Source: Crocinitomicaceae bacterium
GTDB lineage: Bacteria > Bacteroidota > Bacteroidia > Flavobacteriales_D > Crocinitomicaceae
Length of the DNA: 64,000 nt
Direction: 5' to 3'
Assembly: GCA_024643555.1 (NCBI GenBank)
Contig: JAHEMQ010000117.1
Coordinates: 1 to 64,000, forward strand
The position numbers and the translations under genes were made by a program. Shown one piece after another: positions 38,333 to 49,501 of this stretch. The notes beneath the pieces are model-generated. The model was not told the DNA's origin. It was given only the letters and a program-made list of their open reading frames with translations, and made no database searches. Within the stretch, counting starts at the first letter, position 1. Each line of letters opens with the position of its first letter.

Positions 38333-40777
38333 ATGAAATTCCTACTCTTTTTATTCTTCTTATTTCCAGTTCTTGGATATTCGCAAACCACTACCGTAAA
38401 AGGATTTGTAAAAGATGAGAAAGGTGAACCTATCCCTTTTGCCCGTGTACGATTCGTGGGTACAAAAATTGGGGATTTAACCGATTCGACAGGAGCTTAT
38501 TTTCTACAAAGTTATTATGCAACCGATTCGATTAATGTTCAATTCATAGGTTTTCAGACACAAACCATTAAAATCAAAAAGGATGCGGAACAAACAATAA
38601 ATGTGACAATGAAGATTCAATCAACCGACCACAAAGATGTGGTTGTGATGATCTCAAGTGAATCCCCTGCTGTCGCTTTGCATAAAAAAGTGATTGCAAA
38701 CAAACCCATCAATAATAAAGAGAAGTTAAATGCTTATCAATACAAGCTATACAACAAAATCCAACTTGATTTAAATAATCTTGGAGATAAGTTTCAGCAA
38801 AATGGTCTTGTCAAACGCATGGACCTTGTTATGAATTACCTTGATTCTACTCACGACGGAAATACGTATTTACCGGTTATTTTGACAGAATCAATTTCGG
38901 ACTATTTCTTCAAAAATCAACCTAAACAGAAAAAGGAAATCGTTCAAGCAACAAAAATTACAGGGATTGAAAATGTTCAGGTCAATCAATTCTTAGGCGA
39001 CATGTACCTGGACCTCAATGTGTACGATAATATCTACGACTTGTTCAATAAATCATTTATCAGTCCACTTGCACCTTTTGCAAGAACCTATTATCAATTC
39101 GTTCTTGAAGATTCAAGCTTCATCGGTGCCGACTGGTGTTACAAATTGCGATTTGAACCGAAACGAACAGGAGACCTTGCCTTTACCGGCGAAATGTGGA
39201 TCAATGATACGACTTATGCTGTGAAGCAAATCAAAGCTTCGATATCGCCTGATGCCAATCTAAATTACATTCAAAACCTATATTTCGAACATTTCTTTGA
39301 GCAAGTTCAAAATGAAGTTTGGATGTTAACTGAGGAACGATTAATCTTAGAATTTAGGTTAACCGAAGAATCTAAAATTCTTGGAATGTATGGGCGTAAA
39401 TACAGCAAAAGAAGTGATTTCGTCATAAATCAACCGAAGGAAAATCAATTCTACACTACCAATGCTGTAGAAATTAGTGATAGTGCAAAAATTCGTTCAC
39501 AAGAATACTGGCAACAGCATCGCCCGATTGTGTTAAATGTCCAAGAAAAACACATCGAAGAAATGGTGGATTCCTTGAGTAAAACATCCTTCTACAAATC
39601 GATGAAAAAACTGGTATATTTCGCAACTACAGGGTATTATCAGGTTAATAAAATCGAACTTGGAAACGCATCTTCACTCATCAGTACTAATCCAGTCGAG
39701 AAATACCGTTTAGCAATGGCACTTCGGACTTCGAATGACTTTTCAAAGCGACTCGAACTTGGAGGACGTGTGGCATACGGATTTGGAGATGAGAAATGGA
39801 AATACGCGGCAAAAATTCGGTATAACATTACTCCGAAAAAAAGAGGAATGCTGACTGGTATTTATTCCTATGATATTGAACAAATTGGACAATCACCAAC
39901 CGCAGCTTCCATGGGTAGTACTTTCGCAACCGTTTTCAATACAGCACCTTTTGATAAATTAACCTTTGTCAATAAAATTGGACTGAATTTAGAAAAAGAC
40001 ATCAAAAAAGACCTCATCTTGTATGGTGGTTTCGAATGGAAAAGTTACACCCCTTTAGGATTAGCAAATTACCAACGCGTTCTCAATTTTGATACCGTAA
40101 ACGTCTCCAATATCAAAACGTTTGAATTCATTGGGCGCGTGAGGTGGACCAAAGGAGAAGAATTTTTATCTGGATATTTCGACCGAACAAGCTTACGTTC
40201 GGTTTACCCAATCTTTTCCATTCAAGCCATCATCGGAATGAAAAATGTATTCGGAAGTGAATACAATTACCAACGCCTGGAGTTTCAAATGGAACACAAT
40301 ACGCAATTAGGGGTCTTAGGACGCATGCGCTATGGATTCACAGCAGGATACATATTTGGGACAACCGCTTATCCTTTTCTCAAAGTCCATGAAGGGAATC
40401 AATCTCTTTGGTTGTTGACAAGTACATTTAATAAATTAAACTTCATGGAATTCATTAGCGACAAATATGTCACGGGCTTTGTTGAAAATCACTGGGAAGG
40501 ACTTTTCTTCGATCGCATTCCACTCGTAAAGAAATTAAACTTGCGCTTAGTAACAACAGGACGCGTTCTATACGGAGACATCAGTCAAAAACATGAACAA
40601 GCCATGTTAATACCGGATTTTGTCAAACGTTTTAATGGCGTCCCATATATGGAAACCTCAGTAGGAATAGAGAACATTTTCAAAGTCATTCGAGTGGATT
40701 TGGTTTGGCGCATGACTCATCCGATTCCAGGCCAAAGTCCATTTGGAATTCGTGCACGCTATGCATTCAATTTTTAA
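38333..40777 (+). CDS. DUF5686 and carboxypeptidase regulatory-like domain outer membrane protein
   Basis: Signal peptide then TTTVKGFVKDEKGEPIPFARVRFVGTKIGDLTDSTGAY; long beta-rich domain ending in NF. Confidence 0.88.
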   Translation: MKFLLFLFFLFPVLGYSQTTTVKGFVKDEKGEPIPFARVRFVGTKIGDLTDSTGAYFLQSYYATDSINVQFIGFQTQTIKIKKDAEQTINVTMKIQSTDHKDVVVMISSESPAVALHKKVIANKPINNKEKLNAYQYKLYNKIQLDLNNLGDKFQQNGLVKRMDLVMNYLDSTHDGNTYLPVILTESISDYFFKNQPKQKKEIVQATKITGIENVQVNQFLGDMYLDLNVYDNIYDLFNKSFISPLAPFARTYYQFVLEDSSFIGADWCYKLRFEPKRTGDLAFTGEMWINDTTYAVKQIKASISPDANLNYIQNLYFEHFFEQVQNEVWMLTEERLILEFRLTEESKILGMYGRKYSKRSDFVINQPKENQFYTTNAVEISDSAKIRSQEYWQQHRPIVLNVQEKHIEEMVDSLSKTSFYKSMKKLVYFATTGYYQVNKIELGNASSLISTNPVEKYRLAMALRTSNDFSKRLELGGRVAYGFGDEKWKYAAKIRYNITPKKRGMLTGIYSYDIEQIGQSPTAASMGSTFATVFNTAPFDKLTFVNKIGLNLEKDIKKDLILYGGFEWKSYTPLGLANYQRVLNFDTVNVSNIKTFEFIGRVRWTKGEEFLSGYFDRTSLRSVYPIFSIQAIIGMKNVFGSEYNYQRLEFQMEHNTQLGVLGRMRYGFTAGYIFGTTAYPFLKVHEGNQSLWLLTSTFNKLNFMEFISDKYVTGFVENHWEGLFFDRIPLVKKLNLRLVTTGRVLYGDISQKHEQAMLIPDFVKRFNGVPYMETSVGIENIFKVIRVDLVWRMTHPIPGQSPFGIRARYAFNF

Positions 40778-40789
40778 TACCTTCGCATT

Positions 40790-41515
40790 GTGAAATTACA
40801 CACCCTTAATATTCGGAAAACATACAAAGGTCGTCCCGTTGTAAATGGGGTTACTGTCGAAGTGAAGCAAGGCGAAATTGTTGGGCTTCTTGGTCCGAAT
40901 GGAGCTGGCAAGACCACTTCGTTTTATATGATGGTTGGACTTGTTCGTCCTGATCAAGGACAAGTATTCTTAGATGAGTTGGAAATCACCAAGTTGCCCA
41001 TGTACAAAAGGGCACAAATGGGAATCGGCTACCTTCCTCAAGAGGTTTCCGTATTTCGAAAATTAAGTGTGGAAGACAACATCATGGCTATTTTGGAGAT
41101 GACAGATCTATCCAAGGAGGATCGCCAAGCAAAACTCGAGCAACTGTTGGAAGAATTCAGTCTGACACATGTTCGAAAAAATCTTGGAAACCGTCTTTCC
41201 GGTGGAGAAAAACGCCGAACGGAAATTGCACGTGCTCTTGCTACCAATCCAAAGTTTGTTTTGCTAGATGAACCCTTTGCAGGTGTCGACCCAATTGCCG
41301 TTGAAGACATTCAAAGCATCATTTCAGAACTTAAAAAACGAAACATCGGAATTTTAATCACCGACCATAATGTGCAAGAAACGTTGTCCATTACAGATCG
41401 TGCTTACTTACTCTTCGAAGGAAGTATACTTAAATCAGGAACGGCAGAAGAATTGGCTTCAGATGAACAAGTTCGAAAAGTATATTTGGGTCAAAATTTC
41501 GTCTTGAGAAAATAA
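40790..41515 (+). CDS. lptB: LPS export ABC transporter ATP-binding protein
   Basis: GTG start; [67 protein letters not shown]. Confidence 0.97.
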   Translation: MKLHTLNIRKTYKGRPVVNGVTVEVKQGEIVGLLGPNGAGKTTSFYMMVGLVRPDQGQVFLDELEITKLPMYKRAQMGIGYLPQEVSVFRKLSVEDNIMAILEMTDLSKEDRQAKLEQLLEEFSLTHVRKNLGNRLSGGEKRRTEIARALATNPKFVLLDEPFAGVDPIAVEDIQSIISELKKRNIGILITDHNVQETLSITDRAYLLFEGSILKSGTAEELASDEQVRKVYLGQNFVLRK

Positions 41516-41517
41516 CC

Positions 41518-44190
41518 TCAACGAATCAAGTTGACGAAACCATCCACTTGTTGCCAAATGTAAGGCTTATCACAAGATCGGAACTTCACAACATACGAGT
41601 AAATACCATCCTGACACATGATGCCTTTTAACTTTCCATCCCAAGCTTGTGCTGGGTCATTGGTTTGAAAAATAAGTTCTCCCCACCGGTCATAAATACG
41701 AAAATCCCATGAAACAACCTCAAAATCTGTTATTGGTTTGAACAACTCATTACGCCCATTTTCGTCAGGAATGAACGTATTTGGTATGTAAATCGAGAAT
41801 GGCTCAACAAAAACGGTACGTCGGGCAGTGTCTCTGCAGCCAAATTGATTCGAAACAATTTGAATCGGGTAATCTGATCCTGCATTTACATAGTCATGTG
41901 AGAAATTTGCCAAGTTCGATGTGAATTCATGGTGATCAAAAACGTACTGAATATGCTCAGCACCTTGTGATTGATCAATAAAAACTACGGTATTGTCACA
42001 CACGTCTACCTTTTCCGGGTTGACACTAAATGCTGCTGTTGGTGAATCGTGAACGGTTACTAAATCTTGCTTCATTAAATAAAGTGTATCCATACATCCG
42101 TAAAGCTGATTCAACGTTAGACTCACACTATAATTCCCTGGTATTAGATAAATGTGATTTGGATTGACGGCATTGGAGACAATCCCATCTCCAAAATTCC
42201 ACTGATATTGAATCGGAACATCCGATTGACTTAAATTGACAAACTGAGCGACTGATGGCGCACATTGTAGAGTATTGATAAACATAAAATCAATGCTGGC
42301 ATGTCCAAAAATCTGTATGCTGGTTTGAATGGTATCCGAGCAATTGTCGTATTGTCCGATGAAATAAACAGGCATGGTTCCAGATTGCGCATAAGAAACC
42401 CCTTGCACACTGAGATTTGAGGAAGTCGGCGGTGTCGCATTGTTTCCAAAGTCCCAATGGAATGTGGCATTACTTGGGCCCGAAACCGTTGCTGTAAAAT
42501 CAAAGGTATCATCAATACATAAAGAATCTGTGTGGGTAACAGACATCACGAGTGGTTCTTTAATGTTTACCATGACCTCACTCGTGTCAGCACAATTAGG
42601 CGATGAATTCGCAATCAATTGAACGGTGTACATTCCTGGACTCGGAAACGTAAAAGTTGGCGTACTTAAAGTACTTTGTCCAACGCTTCCTCCATTTATG
42701 CTGAAATCCCATTGATAATTAACAGAGGAACTCGAATTGTTTCCAAAAGGCACGGTATAACCGATGCATTCGACTAACGGAGGAACTGCAATGGCACTGA
42801 TAGGAACATCAAAGATGAAAATGGAGTCTGTGTAACTCAACTGGCAGAAACCATCATCTGCAATGATTTCTACTTCATGGAAGCCTGGGGCAGTATACGA
42901 GACATTCAACAAGGAATTCCCTGTTCCACTCGTTTGACTCGCGGTTGGATCAAGTACCCATGCGAGGGTTGCAGACGGATTGGAAACATTCGCAATGAAA
43001 TCAAACTGATTGCCTAAGATGCACAATGAATCTTGTGAGGACCATGAAACACTCAAAGGATTATTGACAATGATATTCATGTAAGCCGTATCCGTACAGG
43101 GCATTCCAGGATTGACAATTAATTGAACATTGTAATTCCCCGGACTCGGGAAAGTATAATTTGGAGCAAATTGAGAGGAAACATCAGTCGTAATATTCGG
43201 AACCCCAAAATTCCATGCGTAACTTGTTCCACCATAGGAATTGTTAACAAATTGAACATTTAAACCCTGGCAATAAGACACAAAGGTTGGTAATTGCGTT
43301 TGCAACGGTAACAATGCCTGCATGACAATGTTACAATCAAATACTCGGAATAAAAAATCACGTATTGTTTGTCCGACCAAAACCCCATTTCGGTATTCCT
43401 TTACACATACACCCACTACAAACAAGCCAATCATGTTTGGGTTGACCGTAAGCACACCAGTAACTGGATCGATTACGGTTGATGACCCCGGGCCAAGTGG
43501 TTGTTGTGCATTGAAATTGGTCCCATTCCACTGCACCGGAAAATATGGTGGTGCTGGAGCTTGAGTCGGTTGCGGATTTGCAGAACTAGCCCCAGACCAA
43601 GGCGTCACCAATGAATAGCTTAGAAAATCGCCGTCGGGATCGGTTGCAACATGATTGAAGATCAATTGATCATTGTTACATAAAAGAACCGGTGGATAAT
43701 TCGTAAAACGGGGACTGCTATTTGCAGTAAATCCAGTGTCAGAACCAGGAACATGGGTTGTTAACGTGATCCCAGTATCGTCAGGAAATAATAAATTGGT
43801 GATATTCGGTCCCCGACAACACCGTTGATAAGAAACATCGTAACCGCCTGGTGAAGGCGGTAGGGTTACAACGGTCGTGTATATCGCACGTTCGACACAA
43901 ATATTTGTTGGTGGTGTTGCGCAAGGATTATTGAAATTAATGGGAAGGATGACGCTTCCCGGAAATGGAACCAAAATATTCGCAAAGAACACATTGTTTG
44001 GTTTGTAAATAGTCAAGGCTAAAGGGTCGTCATACTGTGCTCCAGAGGAATTACAATCCCGGTAAAGCGTTATGAAAAAACGGTACTGGTTATTCCCTAA
44101 ATAATCATAATAAATATCTCCCCCAATAATATGCGAGGCATAGGAGGAGGTAATCATGAAAAAGGAAAGAATAAGGTAGAGTTTCTTCAT
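41518..44190 (-). CDS. PKD-domain secreted protein with gliding motility-associated (T9SS type B) C-terminal domain
   Basis: Multiple PKD repeats (YQWNFGDGIVSNAVNPNHIYLIPGNYSVSLTL); C-terminus IPNTFIPDENGRNELFKPI...FRIYDRWGELIFQTNDPAQAWDGKLKGIMCQDGIYSYVVKFR. Track TTG start at 44208 lies in a TAATTTTG box. Confidence 0.92.
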   Translation of the reverse strand: MKKLYLILSFFMITSSYASHIIGGDIYYDYLGNNQYRFFITLYRDCNSSGAQYDDPLALTIYKPNNVFFANILVPFPGSVILPINFNNPCATPPTNICVERAIYTTVVTLPPSPGGYDVSYQRCCRGPNITNLLFPDDTGITLTTHVPGSDTGFTANSSPRFTNYPPVLLCNNDQLIFNHVATDPDGDFLSYSLVTPWSGASSANPQPTQAPAPPYFPVQWNGTNFNAQQPLGPGSSTVIDPVTGVLTVNPNMIGLFVVGVCVKEYRNGVLVGQTIRDFLFRVFDCNIVMQALLPLQTQLPTFVSYCQGLNVQFVNNSYGGTSYAWNFGVPNITTDVSSQFAPNYTFPSPGNYNVQLIVNPGMPCTDTAYMNIIVNNPLSVSWSSQDSLCILGNQFDFIANVSNPSATLAWVLDPTASQTSGTGNSLLNVSYTAPGFHEVEIIADDGFCQLSYTDSIFIFDVPISAIAVPPLVECIGYTVPFGNNSSSSVNYQWDFSINGGSVGQSTLSTPTFTFPSPGMYTVQLIANSSPNCADTSEVMVNIKEPLVMSVTHTDSLCIDDTFDFTATVSGPSNATFHWDFGNNATPPTSSNLSVQGVSYAQSGTMPVYFIGQYDNCSDTIQTSIQIFGHASIDFMFINTLQCAPSVAQFVNLSQSDVPIQYQWNFGDGIVSNAVNPNHIYLIPGNYSVSLTLNQLYGCMDTLYLMKQDLVTVHDSPTAAFSVNPEKVDVCDNTVVFIDQSQGAEHIQYVFDHHEFTSNLANFSHDYVNAGSDYPIQIVSNQFGCRDTARRTVFVEPFSIYIPNTFIPDENGRNELFKPITDFEVVSWDFRIYDRWGELIFQTNDPAQAWDGKLKGIMCQDGIYSYVVKFRSCDKPYIWQQVDGFVNLIR

Positions 44191-44215
44191 GTATTTACTA
44201 GTACGCAAAATTAAC

Positions 44216-45010
44216 TTAAATGTTGTCTTTTATCAAATCTAATGCACTGATATTCTGAATGGATTCCTCGTAGCAAAAGCTTAACTCTTCGGTGATTTTG
44301 GAACCATCAATCTTCTTGCCAATTTTTCCAGGTGCAAATTCCAATTCGATACCGGCAAGATTCTTGGCCAATTCCCCATAATATTCCTGTTTCGTGGGAT
44401 GCTCGGGTGAACATAGATTGTAGGTTTTTTGACACACTTGCTGCTTCACACAAGTAATGATGGCTGAAATGATGTCCCGCTGATGAATGAGGTTGACCGG
44501 GGCATTTCCATTAGCAATGACTTTTTGCTGCGCCAAAAAATACCGCAAGGGATGTCGATTGGGGCCAATGTGCCCTGCGAGTCTCAATATCATGTATTTT
44601 TCAGGAGCTAAATCCTTCACTGCTTCTTCCATCAAAGTGACCGTATGTTCAGGGTCAATCGGAGCTTCTTCATTTAAAAAAGCATTTGATTCCTTATAAA
44701 CCCCTGTTGAACTTGTAAAAATCAATTGGTCAAAAGTTAAGGGGCTTAGAAGTGACCGCATGGCACCCAATACTCCTTCAAACGGAGGAAAGGTGAAGAT
44801 AATGGAATCAAAATGTTTTGTTGGAGCTGAATCCCAAGTTAAAATGCCATTTTCTCGATTCAATTTTAGGGAATGTATTTGAACCGCTTGCATTTCTATA
44901 AATTTTTGGTCATTTGTAGTGGTGGCCGCAACCTGTATGTTTTGCTTTTGCAGTGCCTCCACTAACGGACGACCTAACCAACCACAACCAATGATTAAAC
45001 ATTTCTTCAT
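44216..45010 (-). CDS. NAD-dependent epimerase/dehydratase-like (YeeZ-type) protein
   Basis: MKKCLIIGCGWLGRPLVEALQKQNIQVAATTTN; FTSSTGVYKESNAFLNEE; RLAGHIGPNRHP. Confidence 0.85.
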   Translation of the reverse strand: MKKCLIIGCGWLGRPLVEALQKQNIQVAATTTNDQKFIEMQAVQIHSLKLNRENGILTWDSAPTKHFDSIIFTFPPFEGVLGAMRSLLSPLTFDQLIFTSSTGVYKESNAFLNEEAPIDPEHTVTLMEEAVKDLAPEKYMILRLAGHIGPNRHPLRYFLAQQKVIANGNAPVNLIHQRDIISAIITCVKQQVCQKTYNLCSPEHPTKQEYYGELAKNLAGIELEFAPGKIGKKIDGSKITEELSFCYEESIQNISALDLIKDNI

Positions 45011-45096
45011 GCCTTGAATAACGTAAAAAAACGAAAAGAGTTTGAATTTTATTGACCTATATCAGCTTTCCATTTTCAACTTGTGAATTGTTGTGC

Positions 45097-45104
45097 TAAC
45101 TTTG
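45097..45104 (+). promoter_or_regulatory. -7 box TAACTTTG of lpdA (16-nt leader)
   Basis: TAnnTTTG match 16 nt before ATG 45121. Confidence 0.55.
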
Positions 45105-45120
45105 AGGAAAAATTTGAGAA

Positions 45121-46524
45121 ATGAATGCTTTTGATGTCATAGTAGTAGGATCTGGCCCTGGTGGATATGTTTCAGCACTTCGTTGTGCGCAACTTGGTTT
45201 AAAAACCGCACTTGTAGAAAAATACAACACACTAGGTGGAACATGCCTAAATGTGGGATGCATTCCGTCAAAAGCACTGTTAGATTCGTCAGAGCATTAC
45301 CATAACGCACAACACAATTTCAAAACCCATGGAATTGAAATAACTGGCTTAAAAGCAAATTTAAGTCAAATGATTGCCCGAAAAAATGAAGTGGTGAGTC
45401 AAACTTGTGCGGGCGTGAAATTTTTAATGGACAAAAATAAAGTGACCGTTTTCCACGGACATGGTTCATTCGCGAACGCAAACACAATTTCAGTGAAATC
45501 TATTGATGGAACAGAAACCTTGTTGCAAGGAAAAAACATCATTATTGCAACCGGTTCAAAACCGAATTATTTCCCAGGAATGGAGCCGGACAAAAAACGA
45601 ATCATTACCTCGACAGAGGCATTGAATATGACCGAGATTCCAAAAAGAATGTTGGTCATTGGAGGTGGGGTCATTGGTTTGGAGCTTGGATCTGTATACG
45701 CACGACTTGGTGCAGAAGTGGAAGTGATCGAATTTGCTCCTACCATTCTTCCAACAATGGATGCTGGAATTGGAAAAGAATTTACGAAAATTTTGAAAAA
45801 AGAAGGCTTTAAGTTCCATATGGAGCATAAAGTTTTGAAGGTAGAGAACCTTGGCAAAAAAGTCGTTTTAACGGCAGAAAATAAAAAAGGAGAAACTGTT
45901 CAACTGGAAGCAGATTATTGTTTGGTGGCTGTTGGTCGCAAACCGTATACGGACGGATTAAACCTTGAAAAAGCAGGATTAGTTGCCACGAATCGTGGTC
46001 AAATTGAAGTAAATGATCACTTGCAAACAAGTGTTGCAAACATTTATGCGATTGGAGACGTCGTTCGTGGAGCAATGCTCGCTCACAAAGCTGAAGAAGA
46101 AGGTGTATTTGTGGCAGAATTAATTGCTGGACAAAAACCACACATCAACTACAACCTAATTCCTGGTGTTGTGTATACATGGCCAGAAATTGCAGCTGTT
46201 GGAAAAACAGAAGAAGAATTGAAAGCAGCAGGAATTGCGTTCAAGGTGGGTAATTTCCCAATCAAAGCCCTTGGACGAGCACGAGCAAGTATGGATACAA
46301 GTGGTTTTATTAAAATCCTAGCTGACGAAAAAACAGACGAGGTTTTGGGTGTTCATATGATCGCGCCAAGAGCGGCTGACTTGATTATGGAAGCTGTTAC
46401 TGCGATGGAATACCGAGCATCTGCTGAAGATATCGCGCGCATTTGTCACGGACATCCGACGTATTCAGAAGCCATGAAGGAAGCGGCGCTTGCTGCAACC
46501 GAAAATCGTGCCCTGCATATTTAA
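45121..46524 (+). CDS. lpdA: Dihydrolipoyl dehydrogenase
   Basis: VVGSGPGGYVSALRCAQLGLKTALVEKYNTLGGTCLNVGCIPSKALLDSSE; C-terminal HGHPTYSEAMKEAALAA. Confidence 0.97.
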   Translation: MNAFDVIVVGSGPGGYVSALRCAQLGLKTALVEKYNTLGGTCLNVGCIPSKALLDSSEHYHNAQHNFKTHGIEITGLKANLSQMIARKNEVVSQTCAGVKFLMDKNKVTVFHGHGSFANANTISVKSIDGTETLLQGKNIIIATGSKPNYFPGMEPDKKRIITSTEALNMTEIPKRMLVIGGGVIGLELGSVYARLGAEVEVIEFAPTILPTMDAGIGKEFTKILKKEGFKFHMEHKVLKVENLGKKVVLTAENKKGETVQLEADYCLVAVGRKPYTDGLNLEKAGLVATNRGQIEVNDHLQTSVANIYAIGDVVRGAMLAHKAEEEGVFVAELIAGQKPHINYNLIPGVVYTWPEIAAVGKTEEELKAAGIAFKVGNFPIKALGRARASMDTSGFIKILADEKTDEVLGVHMIAPRAADLIMEAVTAMEYRASAEDIARICHGHPTYSEAMKEAALAATENRALHI

Positions 46525-46527
46525 TCT

Positions 46528-46881
46528 TCAGGCTGAAAAAGCGTCTGGAATGTGCTCTATCGTGGTCTGATATTGATTGTGTACAATTGACACGATGTCG
46601 AATCTGACGTTTTTATCAATTAAATTTCCTTGCACATAGTAATCCGCCACTCGAATGATTTGGCGTTGCTTTGAACGGGTGACAGCACGCCAAGGCTCAC
46701 CGATTTGCGCCGTGCATCTTGCCTTCACTTCTACAATAACCAATTCATCCCCATCCTCCAAGATTAAATCAACTTCCCACTTTTTAAAGCGGATATTTCG
46801 ATCGATTAAACGAAATCCTTTACCATGCAAATAATCCAATGCCGCATCTTCTCCCCAAACTCCTAAATCTTCCTTATTCAT
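46528..46881 (-). CDS. YraN family (UPF0102) protein
   Basis: GVWGEDAALDYLHGKGFRLIDRNIRFKKWEVDLILEDGDELVIVEVKAR; start at second Met preferred. Confidence 0.93.
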   Translation of the reverse strand: MNKEDLGVWGEDAALDYLHGKGFRLIDRNIRFKKWEVDLILEDGDELVIVEVKARCTAQIGEPWRAVTRSKQRQIIRVADYYVQGNLIDKNVRFDIVSIVHNQYQTTIEHIPDAFSA

Positions 46882-46968
46882 CTCATTTCTTTTAACTAAA
46901 TATACCAATTTCTCGTCGATTTTCCGAGTGAATCATTCAAGTACTTATCTTTATATCAAATTCAATGT

Positions 46969-48201
46969 ATGTCTAAAATTCTGATCAAAAACATCAAAGG
47001 ACTTGTGCAAGCAGGAGAAGAGATTCCGAACGTGAAGAAGGGGAAAGAAATGAGTACATTGAACATCATTGAAAATGCCTTTTTAGCACTAGAAAACGGA
47101 GAAGTACTTGCTTATGGAAGTATGGAAGAATGGGAAGGAATCCTCGATTGGAGAGGTGTGGAAGTGGTCGACGCTGATGGTTGTTTTGTCTTGCCAGCGT
47201 TTGTGGACTCCCACACTCATGCCGTTTTTGCGAAAACACGTGAAGAAGAATTCGTGGACCGTATTCACGGACTGAGTTATGAAGAAATCGCAGCAAAAGG
47301 CGGGGGTATTTTAAATTCCGCTCGTAAATTAAGCGAAATGTCTGAGGATGACTTATTTGAGGCAGCTAAAAAACGAATCGAAAAAATCATTCAATCCGGA
47401 ACAGGTGCGCTAGAAATAAAATCTGGTTATGGACTATCCGTAGAAGGAGAGTTGAAAATGCTGCGTGTCATTAAGCGGCTCAAAGGATATGCTCCCATCG
47501 CGATAAAAGCGACTTTTTTAGGTGCACATGCATTTCCTCAAGCATATAAAGCGAATAAACGTGGTTACATTGACCTAATCCTTCAGGAAATGTTGCCAAA
47601 AATAGCAGAAGAAAAACTAGCAGATTACATAGACGTTTTCTGCGAACGGAATTATTTCTCTGTAGAGGAAATGGAGGAAATTCTAAAGGCTGGACAGGCG
47701 CACGGACTAAAACCCAAAGTACATGTGAATCAATTTTCCATATTAGGTGGCGTTCAAAAGGCAGTAGAACTGGGAGCGATTTCTGTTGATCACTTGGAAG
47801 AAATGGACGAGAATGATCTTCTAGCCTTGCAGCAATCCAACACCATTCCTACCCTACTTCCAGGTTGTTCACACTTTCTATCCATTCCTTATGGAGACGC
47901 CAGAAGGATCATTAACGCAGGATTACCGCTTGCTTTAGCGAGTGACTTTAATCCCGGGTCTTCACCCAACTACGATTTGATGACGATCCTTTCTTTGGCA
48001 TGCATTAAACAAAAAATGACGCCGGAAGAAGGAATAAATGCCCTCACCATCAATGCAGCAGCTGCACTTGAGTTATCAGAATCACATGGGAAAATTGCTT
48101 TGGGAAGACGCTCTCCCATTCTGTTAACGAAAGAAATTCCTTCTCTGGCTTATTTGGCCTATGCCTTTGGTGAACAACATGTGCAACGAATTTTCCTATG
48201 A
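46969..48201 (+). CDS. hutI: Imidazolonepropionase
   Basis: LPAFVDSHTHAVFAKTREEEFVDRIHGLSYEEIAAKGGGILNSARKL; TFLGAHAFP; ALASDFNPGSSPNYDL. Confidence 0.96.
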   Translation: MSKILIKNIKGLVQAGEEIPNVKKGKEMSTLNIIENAFLALENGEVLAYGSMEEWEGILDWRGVEVVDADGCFVLPAFVDSHTHAVFAKTREEEFVDRIHGLSYEEIAAKGGGILNSARKLSEMSEDDLFEAAKKRIEKIIQSGTGALEIKSGYGLSVEGELKMLRVIKRLKGYAPIAIKATFLGAHAFPQAYKANKRGYIDLILQEMLPKIAEEKLADYIDVFCERNYFSVEEMEEILKAGQAHGLKPKVHVNQFSILGGVQKAVELGAISVDHLEEMDENDLLALQQSNTIPTLLPGCSHFLSIPYGDARRIINAGLPLALASDFNPGSSPNYDLMTILSLACIKQKMTPEEGINALTINAAAALELSESHGKIALGRRSPILLTKEIPSLAYLAYAFGEQHVQRIFL

Positions 48202-48232
48202 TCCATTGTAAAAATGTAACTTTGAATCTGAA

Positions 48233-49459
48233 ATGAAAAATATCCTCATCCTTTTTTCTATTTGCTTGCTTTGTTTTCATTCATTTGGGCAAACAATGAA
48301 TGCAGAAAAAGAATTATTATGGGAGATTTCAGGAAATGGTTTAAAACAGAAATCCTACCTCTTTGGATCGCTTCATTCTAATGATAAACGCTTGTTTCAA
48401 TTAAGTGATTCCGTTTATACCGCTCTTGTAAATACACAAAAAGTCATTCTAGAAACAGATATTTTTGGACTTTTTAACGAACTGGATACACGAACGAAAT
48501 TACCAAGTACACGATACGATAAAAATGGGACACCCTATACGGCGGAAGTCGAAGCAGGAAAGACATTTTATGGGGATGAAGATGGCATGCCCCAGTTTTT
48601 GGATGCCTATTTTCAAATGTACTGTCTGAATGCAGGGAAACCCTTTATTCAGCTGGAAACAGTAAAAGAACAGTACGACTTACTTTCCGATGAAGTAAAA
48701 CTTTCCGATCGTCAGTTTATCGATAATGCGTTGAATGATTTCACGCATGAACACTTGCTTGATCTTTACTTGAAAGGAGATTTGATGGCTATTGATAAAT
48801 TCATGAAAGCCAACATGTCCATTCAACCCGGTTTGTACGATGAAGTCATTTCAAAGCGCAACGTGAATATGACTCAAAAATTAGATTCCATTTTGAAAAC
48901 TCGAACGAGTTTTTTCTGTGCTGTTGGTGCAGGACACCTTGGTGGTTCGACTGGTATTTTAAATTTATTGCGTTCAAAAGGCTACCGAGTGCGCATGGTG
49001 ACGTGGAATTATTCCGAAAAACCGAGCAAGGATGAGGTAAAGATTAAATCCTTCAGAGAGTTCGTATACAAAGACGAAAAGTCTGGTCTCATCGCTCAAC
49101 TACCAAGCAAACCAATGGTACTTTCGGAAGAAGGAAACGTAACAAGATTGGTATACCGCGAACTCGGACAAGGCAATACGTACGAAATATCTATTATTCC
49201 CATGGATTCCACACTCAGTCCGGATGAAATTGCGGCAATTTACATTGCGACGCCACCAGATACACGAATTAAAAAAATGTTGGAAGACGACGGACGACTC
49301 GTTTATGAGGGATTATCAAACACCTATCCGGAAGGATTAAATTTTGTGCAAATTCAATTTAATCCAGCATACTTCGCAGTCATCAAAACCTATGGTGGAA
49401 ATAAATTCATGCACTCCAATCGTCCAAGTCAGTTCTTTTTGCGCGTCTGGTTCGAGTAG
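48233..49459 (+). CDS. TraB/GumN family protein
   Basis: LLWEISGNGLKQKSYLFGSLHSND; FFCAVGAGHLGGSTGILNLLRSKGYRVRMV. Confidence 0.9.
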   Translation: MKNILILFSICLLCFHSFGQTMNAEKELLWEISGNGLKQKSYLFGSLHSNDKRLFQLSDSVYTALVNTQKVILETDIFGLFNELDTRTKLPSTRYDKNGTPYTAEVEAGKTFYGDEDGMPQFLDAYFQMYCLNAGKPFIQLETVKEQYDLLSDEVKLSDRQFIDNALNDFTHEHLLDLYLKGDLMAIDKFMKANMSIQPGLYDEVISKRNVNMTQKLDSILKTRTSFFCAVGAGHLGGSTGILNLLRSKGYRVRMVTWNYSEKPSKDEVKIKSFREFVYKDEKSGLIAQLPSKPMVLSEEGNVTRLVYRELGQGNTYEISIIPMDSTLSPDEIAAIYIATPPDTRIKKMLEDDGRLVYEGLSNTYPEGLNFVQIQFNPAYFAVIKTYGGNKFMHSNRPSQFFLRVWFE

Positions 49460-49501
49460 AATACCTAACTTCGGATATCGCTAATCATCCCGAAAACGAA
49501 C

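Noticed and set aside
45556-46141. Overlapping antisense ORFs within lpdA
   Set aside because: Opposite a conserved enzyme; no promoter or start signal evidence.
48233-49459. TraB name suggesting plasmid conjugation
   Set aside because: It is the TraB/GumN family with GSLHSND and GAGHLGG motifs, unrelated to conjugative TraB; no other transfer genes.
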